Below, one piece after another: positions 11,921 to 22,066 of a stretch of 64,000 nucleotides of DNA. This DNA is from Phellopilus nigrolimitatus (lineage: Eukaryota > Basidiomycota > Agaricomycetes > Hymenochaetales > Hymenochaetaceae). The DNA lies in contig JAJOHG010000008.1 in NCBI GenBank assembly GCA_021029095.1, forward strand, positions 682,001 to 746,000. Direction: 5' to 3'. The translations under genes and the position numbers were made by a program. The notes beneath the pieces are model-generated. The model was not told the origin of the DNA, made no database searches, and worked only from the letters and a program-made list of their open reading frames with translations. The stretch's first letter is position 1, and every line of letters begins with the position of its first letter.

Positions 11921-12393
11921 GATATAGAGAAAAAGTAATCTATGTACTAATGTTATAAATGCAGTATGGTATTGGATTCCCTCTTTCCCTTGAAAACGAG
12001 TAAAGCAGTGGACTATACTTACCTAATATGGAAAGTCATTGACCTAATTTGGCGACTTCCATCCAGTAAAATAGGTTTGCAGCTTGCAGATATGTAGCCA
12101 TTAGTATTCCGGATCACTACTCTTCGATATGGCCATTCTGAGAACGCGTTGTGAGCATTAACTGATGAAAATATGTCCATTTGAAGTCATGAAAAAAGAG
12201 GACTACAGATTCAAATAAAACGAAGTCGAGTAGCAGGAAGAAATCACACTATCTATCCACAGGTTAGAAGTTATTTTTACACAGTCTTTCAACTAATTCG
12301 AGCGCATAATTAGGGGTTTTTTTTTGTTTTGTTTGATTTACATTCAAGATAAGCATGGACTCAATTATAAGTTGATAGATTTATCACTTGCAA
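11921..12393. other. Intergenic, no gene seen
   Basis: A/T-richer spacer between the convergent ends of HIS5 and F-box-like copy A. A T-rich run lies near 12317-12335. Nothing coding is seen. Confidence 0.5.
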
Positions 12394-14820
12394 TCACGCT
12401 GTAACATCGTAGGCTGTTAGTGGCCCTGGTGCTGTCAGGTCATGAGGGTCGGGACGAGTCCTGCATTAGTAGAAGTAAGTATCAAGACCCATAGAAAGAA
12501 AGAGAGGAGCCATACGGGCTGCACACTTCATGTATGACCGTTTCTTCGTGGAAGTGTTCGACCTGCAGGATCCGAGTATCAACCAGATTATAATCCAGAC
12601 GCTCTAGTCAAAAAAAAAAAAACAGACGTACAAGCTCTGTCCACTTCTGCGCGCGTTTCTTGGCACACCGCCTGCACGTGAATTTCTCCCCGAGAGCCTC
12701 CATGTCCGCCATGGTTGTAGCCGGCGGGAATGGCAGCGCGGCGAAAAGCGCGTGCGCGATCCGTACGGTCATCGGCGTCGGGCGGTACTCCTCGAGCACC
12801 AAGAATGCCTGCGGATTCGCGTCGGGGTCTGCAAACGTCCGCTTAGCGCGCGTGTGCAAGGCACGCACGACGCCGTCGATCGTGTGCGTAAAGCCCACAA
12901 ACATGCAGGTATGGTCCGGGTTACCCCAGAACGCTGTGGCGTGGTGCACAAGAGCAGAGGTGCCCGTGGTATGGCCTTTACAGCCGGCCTGGCGCCGAGA
13001 TACACTGCCAGTATTCCGACTCCCGAGGCCGATCCCCTCGTCACGCTGGACATCGAAGAGCATGGCTGCACACTCGTCTTCGACACGCTGGCGAGATTCC
13101 TTGATGAGCTCAATGAACGCTACCCGCGCAGCCTCCCTCTGCGCTAACGAGATCTCTTCGTCATCCGAATCAAGAAGCGCCGCAACGTCCGGTAGGGCGA
13201 AGAAGGCGGCCACAGTCGCACAGCAATCCTTGCCTTCGTCAGAGTTTAAGACTTCACCACTGAACTCGATTAGAGCGTTTTTATGCTTTATACGCCGCCG
13301 CTTCTCCTGACGGAGGCCGATGGTCACTTCGAGCTGCGGATGGATGTAGCTCCATTCTTGCATTCGGATAAAAATTTGCAGGGGAGAAGGTTAGACTACA
13401 TTGTCATGGTGTCGCAAAACATGGAACAGCTCACCTTCTTCGGTAAGCTCGCGCGACTGCATCAGCAGGCTATTCCACTTCCAGCCGCGCTCATCGAAAT
13501 TATTTCCCGGGAAGAGGTCTTCGTCCACGTAGCCTAAGGCTCGCAGCCTTTTGAATATACTGCCGAAGTCTAGTCAATGCGATGGTCAAATAGGCTTTTT
13601 TAAAAGTCGCACTTTGATTTAAAATTTTCTTGAGCCTTGCGAATTCTCAACATCTTCGCAGTATTCTTTGAATCGAACCACTGTTCCAGCTCTAAAGAAA
13701 ACTATGATTTACACGATGGAAGAGCGCTTCATAAGTAAGTGAAATACAGCGACTTCAGCAACGTACCATATCGACTTCATATAAGGAGTACATACGTTCC
13801 CGAAGGAAATCCTCTCGATTCTCGGGATCGAGAGAAAGCCACTTTTCGTACATAACTACAGCCGTTTTCACGGAGTAATTGGAATGCGAAAAATGCGACG
13901 AGAAGTCCAATATGTCGGGTAATGAAGCTTCGGTTTCTATAGCTTCCGTAAAATGTGCTATGAAAGACGAGTGAGCAAACACAACGGAAGTCGTAGTCGG
14001 AAATTTCTGTACATGGATATGAAGTTACGAGCTGGCGGAGTTGTATATCGGGAGATATGTCCAACAACGTACAGATCTCTTCTTCAGAACCGATCCTAGA
14101 TTGTGTCAGCAAGCCTACACTAACGAGAGTTGTTGAGGAGATTATCAGACTCTTTGCTTGTGCAAGTTATGCATAGACGGTGCATCACACTGATCCATCG
14201 ACAACTTTCTTCCATAGTCCCGCATTGCTGTCGGGTGCAAATTCTCGGAGTCAGATAGTTCATAACCTAGGGATTCGAGAGAAAGGGTCCAACCGTGCAA
14301 GACGTGCCGTAACACAAGTTTGCGTATTGTGGAGAGCTCAAGTCGGACGGACATTTTGGCAGGCCTACGGCGTCCTCCGCTGCTCTCCATATCTGCTTCG
14401 AGTTCTTCGACATAAGCATATTACGAAGTAGTTTAGAGGACCACGCCATGTTCAAGAGGTCCCACGGTATCAATCTGCAAGCAATCTATCCATACACAGG
14501 GGGTTTTTTTTAGTCCGGAAGAGCAAATGATAGTCGAACTTCTTCACCTCGCAAAAGATGTTGGCGGGCAAGGCAATAATCGAAGGAAGTCTACCCGCGA
14601 GCTTTCCGACGCCCGCTGCAACCTCGGAACCGTCACAGCGTGTCTCGTCAAGACACGTCCTTTGTCTTTTAACCCTTTGAGACGTCTGGTCCTCCTCTTG
14701 GGCACCATTTGTCGGCGTGCTAATGTTCCTAAGAGCATCAACAGTATTTTTTAAGAAGCGCATCACGGAAAAAAAAAAAAAGAGGATGCACGTTAATTGA
14801 CCCAGAAACGGCGCAGACAT
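12394..14820 (-). CDS. F-box-like protein, copy A of a tandem family
   Basis: Multi-exon minus-strand gene of an agaricomycete-expanded F-box family. Exon 1 14792-14820 (MSAP start), exon 2 14548-14728 ending FCE and exon 3 14294-14485 join in phase and make the F-box: FCE-IACRLIPWDLLNMAW, then MSKNSKQIWRAAEDAVGLP and PSDLSSPQYA. Later blocks are a Cys segment with RLCITC near 14165, MYEKWLSLDPENREDFL near 13840, LGYVDEDLFPG...LTEE at about 13430-13540, then EEWSYIHPQLEVTI. A long exon down to about 12620 includes EEYRPTPMTVRIAHALF and the FTCRRCAKK zinc-like pair. Terminal exons end HDLTAPGPL...TA with the stop at 12394-12396. F-box proteins usually bring substrates to SCF ubiquitin ligases; no substrate can be named. 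Phase between the Cys segment and the next exon (near 14120) did not resolve, so a frameshift there is possible. Confidence 0.6.
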
Positions 14821-15255
14821 CGTGGTAAGTGGCTGAGAGGATGATAACCTGTTAAATGCTTTTAAAGGGTAAGACACGGAAGTCGGTGGCGCATGAAGCT
14901 TTGATGCCTCACGTCCTTTGAAGCCAGAGCGGCAGTGCCATTATGTAGCGAGTGTCATTCCTTACTTGTACTTCTTCTTTCTCTTGAGTATGAATGCTCT
15001 TTGTCAAATAATGTCGGCTGATTTGCACTTTTTCATCGCACAAGATGGAAGACTGCTATGGTCAAGCCCCACGCCGGGATTATCGACAAAACATCGGTGG
15101 CCACTTACATCTTTCCCGATACCGACGATGAACAAGATGACGAGCAGCATGGCATCTCCTCAGAGTCCCTCGGAAAGCGCAATCAGAACTCGACTCATCA
15201 TAAGAAAGACTTGCTATCTTACTTCCGAGGGAAAAGGAAAAAAATGAAGAGCTAA
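14821..15255. other. Intergenic between copies A and B, upstream part
   Basis: Region immediately upstream of copy A. Short open frames on the plus strand near 14918-15255 show no domain. It should contain the copy A promoter. Confidence 0.4.
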
Positions 15256-15600
15256 AATACTGCATCGAAGCGTGAGATTAGATTTATCACAGGTCAGAAA
15301 GTCTTCGGCCCCACTAAAAAGGAAAGCGGTTCGGCCTGCGTAGCGCACACGCGGGTGACGCGCGTCGTACTCGTAGAGCCACTCACCATTGTCTATGGTA
15401 CGCTTCCAGCTCAACTCATCCAGGAAAAGGTAAATAAATAGTTTTTGTTTATCATATGTATCTAAGGCAAAGGCTCGCATAATCACAAGGTATTTCTTGA
15501 CGTTTTCTGTGTGGCCGAAGACTTTTCTGACCCACCTGTAGTAATCTTCGAAGGCTTCGTAGCCAATCGCATTCCGAACTCCTATTTTTCGACGTTGTCA
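15256..15600 (-). CDS. Possible orphan exon or gene fragment, unknown function
   Basis: The minus strand has an open stretch that reads like protein: YEAFEDYYRWVRKVFGHTEN, then after a possible intron TIDNGEWLYEYDARHPRVRY and GRTAFLFSGAEDFLTCDKS. Aromatic and charged residues are spaced as in a folded domain. It has no clear start codon or partner exons, and I do not recognise the family. It does not resemble any block of the F-box-like genes on either side. It may be the leftover of an older gene or one exon of an unrecognised one. Confidence 0.25.
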
Positions 15601-15889
15601 TAAATTTTTGAAAATGAGTTATACATGTACATGTAAGTACTGTTAGAGATAAACATGCTCACTCGAAGTCATGCAAAATCAAATAAGGATTTGTATACTA
15701 TAACAAAAACAAAATGAAGATAACTTTACCAAGAGGCACGGAAAACCATAACTCTAGTAATTTGTATGCACCATCGAGCTTATGTCAGGAACCAATTTTA
15801 CTGTAGTCTCTCCAGAACTCCAGTGTATGATTAGAATTTCAGATAAATGTGAAGCAGGTGTGGACCCAGTATAAGTTTATTATCCCCAA
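15601..15889. other. Intergenic, copy B downstream side
   Basis: A/T-rich spacer holding one copy of the palindromic 12-mer CATGTACATGTA at 15624-15635. No gene is visible. Confidence 0.5.
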
Positions 15890-18057
15890 TCACGCTGTAT
15901 CATACGTGCAGTAGGAAACTAGTGCACCTGGTGCTGTCAGGTCATGGGGGTCGGGACGAGTCCTGTATTGAGATAAGTAAGTATTAGGGCCCGTATAAAG
16001 GAAGAGAGGAGCCGTACGGAGCGCACACTTCGTGTATGACCGTTTCTTGATGGAAATGCTCGACCTGGAAAATCCGGGTATCAGTCCGATTATAAGCCTG
16101 GCTGCTCTAGTCGAAAGAAACGGACGTACAAGCTCTGTCCACTTCAGTGCACCTTTCTTGGTGCACCGCCCGCACGTGAATTTCTTTCCGAGCGCCTCCA
16201 TGTCCGCCATGGTGGTAGTTGGTGGGAACGACAGAGCGGCGAAGAGCGCGTACGCGATCCGCACAGTCATCGGCGTCGGACGGTATTCCTCAAGCACCAA
16301 ACCTTCCCACGGATTCTCGTCGGGTTTTGCGAACGAGCGCGCAGAGTGCTCGTGTAGGGCATCCACGACGCCGTCGAACGTGAGCGTAAAATCCACAAAC
16401 ACGCCAGCAATGTGCTTCGGGTTACTCCAGAACGCCGTGGCATGGTGCACGAGCGTAGCGCAATCTGAAGCACGTTCTTTCCCTTTGGCCTGACTCTTAG
16501 GTACGCTGCTAGAATCGCGACCCCAAGCGTCTAACCCCGCGTCGCGGCGGACGTCCATGAGCATACCTGCACACTCGCCCTTGACCTGCTGGTATGATTC
16601 CTCGATGAGCTCAATTAACGCAATCCGCACGGCCTCCCATTTCGCTAGCACGACCTCCAACTCCTCCTCTTCATCCATATCCATAATCTCTGCAACGTGC
16701 GGAAGGGCGAAGAACGTCTTCGAAGAGATGCAGCAGTTCTTGCCCTCGTCAGAGCTTACAATTCCACTGCTGAGCTCGATCAGAGTGGTTTTGCGCGGAT
16801 CTGCAATACCTATGCCATATGACACATCGGACCGATGGACCTTCTTCTTCTTCTTGTAAGGAGAGATCTCATCTTTTTTGCACATTTCTCTAGCCACGCT
16901 TGAACTATCCGTTGCATGGAACCAACGTTGCAACTTCGAGGAAAACTACAAATGCATATGGCGGAACGGAAGAGCACTTCGTAAGTAAATGAGAAGCAAC
17001 AAACTTAGCAACGTACCACGGCGGTTTTATACACGAAGCGCCTGCGTTCCCCAAGATAATCCTCTCGGCTTTTTGGAGAGAGAGAGCACCATTTATCGTA
17101 CACAGTTGTAGCCTCTTTTACGGAATGATAATGTGACATAAAAGCTAATCTCTGGAAAAATGAAGTTTCAGTCTCTGTAGGTATTACAAAAGGTGCTATG
17201 AAGAGTATGTGAGTAAATGGTCGGAGATTGAAGTCAAAAAGGTCCTACAAGAATATGAAGCTATGAGCTGGTATAGATGTACATTGGGAGGTATGTCCAA
17301 CAACGACCGTATTTTTTCTTCAGAACCGATCCTACGGCCAAGAAGGTATGTTAGAAGTCCTACACTGGAAAGTGTTGTTAAGAAGATCATCACTCTTTGC
17401 TTTTGCAAGTTGCACATAGACGGAGCCTCAAATCAATCCAGGCGTCAAATCGCCAACGATAGACGTAAACTCCACATTGCTGTCGTATAAAATGTTTCCA
17501 GGTCAGATAGTCCACGACATAGATTTTTGAAAGAAAAAAAAAAGTAACCATGCAAGACCACCCGTAGCACAAGCTTGCGTATTGTGGAGAGCTCAGGTCG
17601 GGCGGACATTTTGGCAGGTCTACGGCGTCCTCTGCTGCTCTCCATATCTGATTCGAGTTCTTTGACATAAGCATATCACGAAGTAGCTTAGAGGACCGCG
17701 CCATCATCAAGAGCTCCCATGGTGTCATTCCTCGAGCAATCTGGCAATACGCAGTGTTTTGTTCTAAGTGCGGAAGAGTAAATGAAATTCGTAACTTTTT
17801 ACCTCGCAAAAGACGTGAAAGGGCAAGGTTATTATCCAAGGAAGTCCATCTGTAAGGTATCAGACGCTGCGTTCAGGCCCGGAACAGCCAGTTGTCTCAC
17901 GTCTTTCATAGCCTTGGGACATCTGGTTCTCCGCTCGGATGCTATTTCCCAAAGTGCTATCTATGTTCCTAAGAATATCAACGTATTTTCTTGAGAATTG
18001 GATTGCTGAAACGGGAGAGACCACGTACGTTGATTGACTAGGAGACGGCGCAGACAT
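15890..18057 (-). pseudogene. F-box-like protein, copy B, broken
   Basis: Close relative of copy A. The first exon (MSAPSPSQST, ATG at 18057) and the start of exon 2 are kept, but an in-frame TGA at 17860-17862 replaces the GGA-type codon of copy A. Reading on past it, the frame continues to HVFCE and then the F-box IARGMTPWELLMMARSSK...IWRAAEDAV. Further blocks: RLRLCATCKSKE ended by a stop, a KWCSL-type remnant near 17080, and a long frame at 15890-16933 matching the last third of copy A (SSDEGKNCC, ALVEEYRPTP-type block, FTCGRCTKK). The LGY...LT exon found in A, C and D is missing: the linker exon (LQRWFHATD) runs almost straight into the last large exon, so an internal deletion is likely. 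The terminal exon HDLTAPGALVSY...TA is intact. Confidence 0.7.
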
Positions 18058-18554
18058 GGTGGTTAGTGGTTGAAAAGACGACAACCCATTGAAAGAACAA
18101 TTGCTACATGGTAAGCGACGACTCGGTGGCTCATAAAACCTCGCGACCCTTTGAGGCAGCCAGCACTGTTTAGGAGACATCACCCTTTACTCACATTTCT
18201 TTGATCCTTGAATTCTGAAGAGTTCCGAATGCTTCTGTGCTACGTAAAATTGGCTGGGTTGCTGAATTGCAAGTCGGTCATCGTTTATATCGCATGTCCC
18301 AGCACATTAGTTATCAGCAGATTGTCAAATGGATCGCTCTACGCGATGTCATCATCGATAAAAAGCTCAATGAGCAGTGTGTCCTTCTCAAATACTCTCG
18401 AAGAGCAGCGAGAGCTCGATGCGTCGTAGACAACTTACTACGTCTAAGTTCCGAGTGAAAAGGAGAACTTAAATTCAGAACTAGGTTATTAATGCGAAAA
18501 ATAATGATGTCCTTCATCAAAGCATATAATGGGAGGCCGGTTGGCTTTCCGAAG
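18058..18554. other. Intergenic between copies B and C, no gene seen
   Basis: About 500 bp of spacer upstream of copy B. Short open frames on the plus strand show no domain. It probably includes the copy B promoter and the copy C 3' UTR. Confidence 0.45.
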
Positions 18555-21500
18555 TTACGCTGTTGCTTCGTAGTCAACTAGTGGCCCAGGAGACGTCACA
18601 TCGTGAAGATTAGCAGGTCGTTTCCTATCAGATGCCCTAGTGTCACGAAATTGCGTCAGCAGTGAGAACCAGCAAAATATAAAACACAAACAAACTGACT
18701 TATAAAGAGTAAGGATCCGGTCATGATTATTCGCCTCGCAGATGTAATGATCTACCTAACGAAATATTTCAACCCAAGTCGGCCAAGCGCACAGATATTG
18801 GAGACACATACAAGGTATTTCCAGGCCATCCGCCTTTGTGTGCCCGACACAGTGCATCGGCTGCACTTGAACGCAGGTCCGAGCGCCTCCATGTGTGCAC
18901 CATAGTAGTATCGGGCGGAAAAGGCAGTGTACCGAAAAGTGTGTGCACGATCCGGATGAGCATCGGCGTCGGGCGGTACTGAGCGAGTGCTAAGTCAGCA
19001 TATGTGTTGTCAGGGTCCTTGAATGACTGCGCGGAGTGCATCTGTAGGGCATGCATGATGCCAGTGAATGTGCGGGTTTCGTTCGGTTGTTCGGCATAGG
19101 ATTGTGGGTTGGTCCAGAACGCCGTGGCATGGCGTACGAGCGCGCAGTTCGTGGGGCACTCTATCTCGTTAATCTCGCGCTGTGGTTCACGAATGCAGCC
19201 TCCAAGGTTAATTCCCTCACTGCGGCGGACGTCTGCGAGCATGGCTGCACATTCGTCTTCGACCCGCTGGCGAGACAACTTGAGAAGCTCAATGAATTCT
19301 ACCCGAGCGGGCTCCCATTGCAGCAGCGGAATATCTTCCTCGCCATTCACACTAACTAGCGACGCGACATGCGGCAGGGCGAAGAATGCGGTCGCAGTCA
19401 CGCAACAGTCCTTGCTCTCGTCAGAGCTTATGAGTTCGCTGCCGAGCTTGAGCAGAGCAATTTTGCGTGCACGTGTGAAGCGTAGACGCTTCAAGCGCTC
19501 CCGCTTCTCCCGGCGGAGGCGGATGGTCTCTTCGAGTTGCGGACGGATGTTGTTCCAGACTTCAACATCGGACAACGGGATAGAGGAGAAAAATAATCAG
19601 ATCGCGAAACAGCGCAGTGGCGCAGCGGGAAGTGGAAAAGCTCACTTCTTTCAGTCAGTTCGCGCGGCTGCTTCAGCAAGGAGTCCCATTTCCAGCCGCG
19701 CTCATCGAAATGTCTTCCCGTAAAGAAATCTTCGTTCGTGTAGCCCAATAATCGCAACCTTTCGAGTATGCTGTTGAAGACCAGTCACTGTGTTAGTCAT
19801 ACATGTTTTAGCGGATTTCGCACCTTTCCTTTCGATTTGCTTTAGACTTCTGAGTCTCTTGTGTCCTTTCGGAGTTCTTTTGACTAAGCCAATTAGTCAG
19901 CTTTGAAGAATGCTGAGTTTGTATCCGATATTACACGTGAGCGAGATGCAATGTTTTCAAATGGGGGGAGGCAATCCCTGCCAAAAGAGTGTGCATTTGT
20001 AGTTGCTTACATGTCTACCGAAAACGGAAATTTTGCGGCTCATGAGTGAAAGAAAAGTTACAGAACGATTTTTTGAGCTCAATTCTTCTCCGTTTTGCGA
20101 GATTTAAGCTGGTAAATGCTCGGGTGATATGGGGCTGGGAGGTCTCTGTTGTCGATTTTTTAATTTCGCCCTCAAAGTGTCAGAACTACCATCTAAGACC
20201 ACTATTTTGACGCTTTGAGGGAAAAATTAAAAAATCGACAACAGAGACCTCCCAGCCCCATATCACCCGAGCATTTAACAGCTTTAATCTCGCAAAAAGG
20301 AGAAGAATTGAGCTCAAAAAATCGTTCTGCGCGTTTGCATGTATGCGCGGGCATTCCTGTGCGCTGTGGTCACGTGCCAACCGAAAATGCGCTCACCTCC
20401 TGCTGTTTTCTTTGCTATAAATCTTTCCGCAGAAACAAGCTACAGTATATCAAGTGACTATTGTATTTATAGCCTTAGAAAACAGTTTTATGGCTTTTAA
20501 AAAAAAAAGTCAGCAAGGAGTGGCTGAATTGCGTCAAGTTGACCATCTGTAGGTCTTTGCCACCGGAATTCTTAAATTGGCATGTGCCGATCATTTGTCA
20601 GATTACAAGCGTGCACACTTTTCGCAGGCGTTGCCTCCCCCCATTTCAAAGGCGTTCTTCAGACGAACCAAGGCGTTTTCATATAAAATGCACATCCTTT
20701 CGGTAAGAAATTCCTCTCGTTTTCTTGAATCCAGGGAATGCCACTTCTCGTACATTAGTCCAGCCTCTTTGAAAGAGTAAAGGCCGACAGAATTTATCAG
20801 AGAAGCTAGACTGCGGGTGAATGCTGCTTGGCCCTTCGAATCCTCGGCAAAGAACGCTGTGTGCCATGAAAGATTAATAAAATGGAGTAACATCGCACTC
20901 AGAATTTGTCGTACACATGTGTGAAGGTACGAGATGATAGACTCGGAGGGTGGATGGCATGTTCAACGAAGAGTGGATTTCGATTTCAGGTTGGATACTG
21001 AAAAAACAAGCAGTGTAAGCAAACGCATTCTGATAAGACTCGCGGAAGCTTAATCACTCTTTAGTCTCGCATGATTTGCAAAGGCGGAGCCTCATTGGGG
21101 CCCAAAAGCTCAAAGCGCGAGCACTCGAGGTCCGACATTCCTGGAAGCGAAATAAATCTTAGTCTAGATTGTCGGACAAAGCATAAAAGAAAGAAACCGA
21201 ACCATGCAAAACTTATCGAAAATTAGGCTCGCGTACTGCGGAGAACTTAGATCGGGCGGGCATTCTGGCAAACCTACGGCGTCCTCTGCTGCTCGCCATA
21301 TTTGCTTCGAGCTCTTTGACATGAGCAATTCACGGAGGGATTTAGAAGATCGTGCCATGCTCAAAAGGTCCGCTGGTGTCATTTGGCAAGCAATCTGTTG
21401 ATATTATTGTCTCGGGTCCAGATTTCGGCCGGTAGATGGTATGAGAATCTTCTCACCTCACAAAAGACGTCGACAGGCATGGTCATGATTAGAGAGAGTC

Positions 21501-21715
21501 TACCTGTCAGGCGTCTGCTGTTCCCGGGCTTTGAACTGCCACCACCTGAGACACCCTGTGTCGTTTTCTGTCTTTTAGTATTCCGAGATGTCTCGACGCA
21601 CATTTCAGGGTTATTTGGTGGTGTGTCTGCTTTACTACTGAGAGAGGAAGACATTATTATTCCCAGAGCCACAATTTTGAACAAAGAGGATTCACGTTGA
21701 ACGAGACGCAGACAT
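18555..21715 (-). pseudogene. F-box-like protein, copy C, frameshifted
   Basis: Starts at ATG 21715 (MSASRST), joins in phase to an exon with TGRLSLIMTMPVDVFCE and then the F-box IACQMTPADLLSMARSSKSL...IWRAAEDAVGLP, FDKFCM. Later blocks are RLRLCKSCETKE, MYEKWHSLDSRKREEFL near 20740, LSQKNSERTQETQKSKANRK near 19870, LGYTNEDFFTG...PRELTE near 19700 and the long block down to 18890. There, after PFPPDTTMVH, an extra CA dinucleotide (GTGCACACATGG near 18888-18900) throws the frame off; the +1 reading then still spells the zinc-like segment MEALGPAFKCSRC. The final exon is still recognisable, ending at 18555-18557. A 269-bp foldback sits inside the gene at 20061-20329, in an intron-sized interval. 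Decayed by at least one frameshift. Confidence 0.7.
20061..20329. repeat. Foldback (hairpin) element with 122-bp arms
   Basis: Bases 20061-20182 and 20208-20329 are near-perfect inverted copies separated by a 25-base loop. The outer ends read CAGAACGATTTTTTGAGCTC on the left and its complement on the right; the inner ends read GTGTCA and TGACGC. Only a few mismatches or small indels are visible over 122 bp. No coding capacity is present. It lies inside copy C between the KW...EEFL block and the LTNW linker block. It could be a foldback transposon, a MITE reduced to its arms, or a local inverted duplication. Confidence 0.85.
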
Positions 21716-22066
21716 GATGGTTGAATCGAGGAAGTCCCTGGAGTAACCCTTTTGATTAGGTGTGACTTCTGAGGATCGACGTACGGTAAGCGGTGTACAT
21801 ACGTAAGCAACCGACCTTCTTTATCAGGCTTACTTTATCCAGAGCTGGAGACGAGTTGTTCTGCATATCGGTGAGCAACCTAATCACTCGTTTAATTATT
21901 CGTTAACATCCCACTTTTTATCTTCAAGCTGCGAATCAATCCCTTAGGATATTACAAATGGTTCGAGATGGGAAGAGACGAGTGGTCAGATTCTTTGATT
22001 ATGTCAGCAAGAAAAGTGGTGTGATACTCCCCCGAGTACTTTAAGCACTCTTGCCCAACGACCACG
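21716..22066. promoter_or_regulatory. Divergent upstream region, copy C / SRE1
   Basis: 351 bp between two divergent start codons must include the SRE1 promoter. No confident box was recognised. Elsewhere SREBPs often bind their own promoters, but I cannot point to a clear sterol regulatory element here. Confidence 0.4.

Noticed and set aside
16934..17190. Copy B as an intact gene because of its 347-codon open frame
   Set aside because: The frame reads through introns that are clear in the other copies, and exon 2 has a stop.
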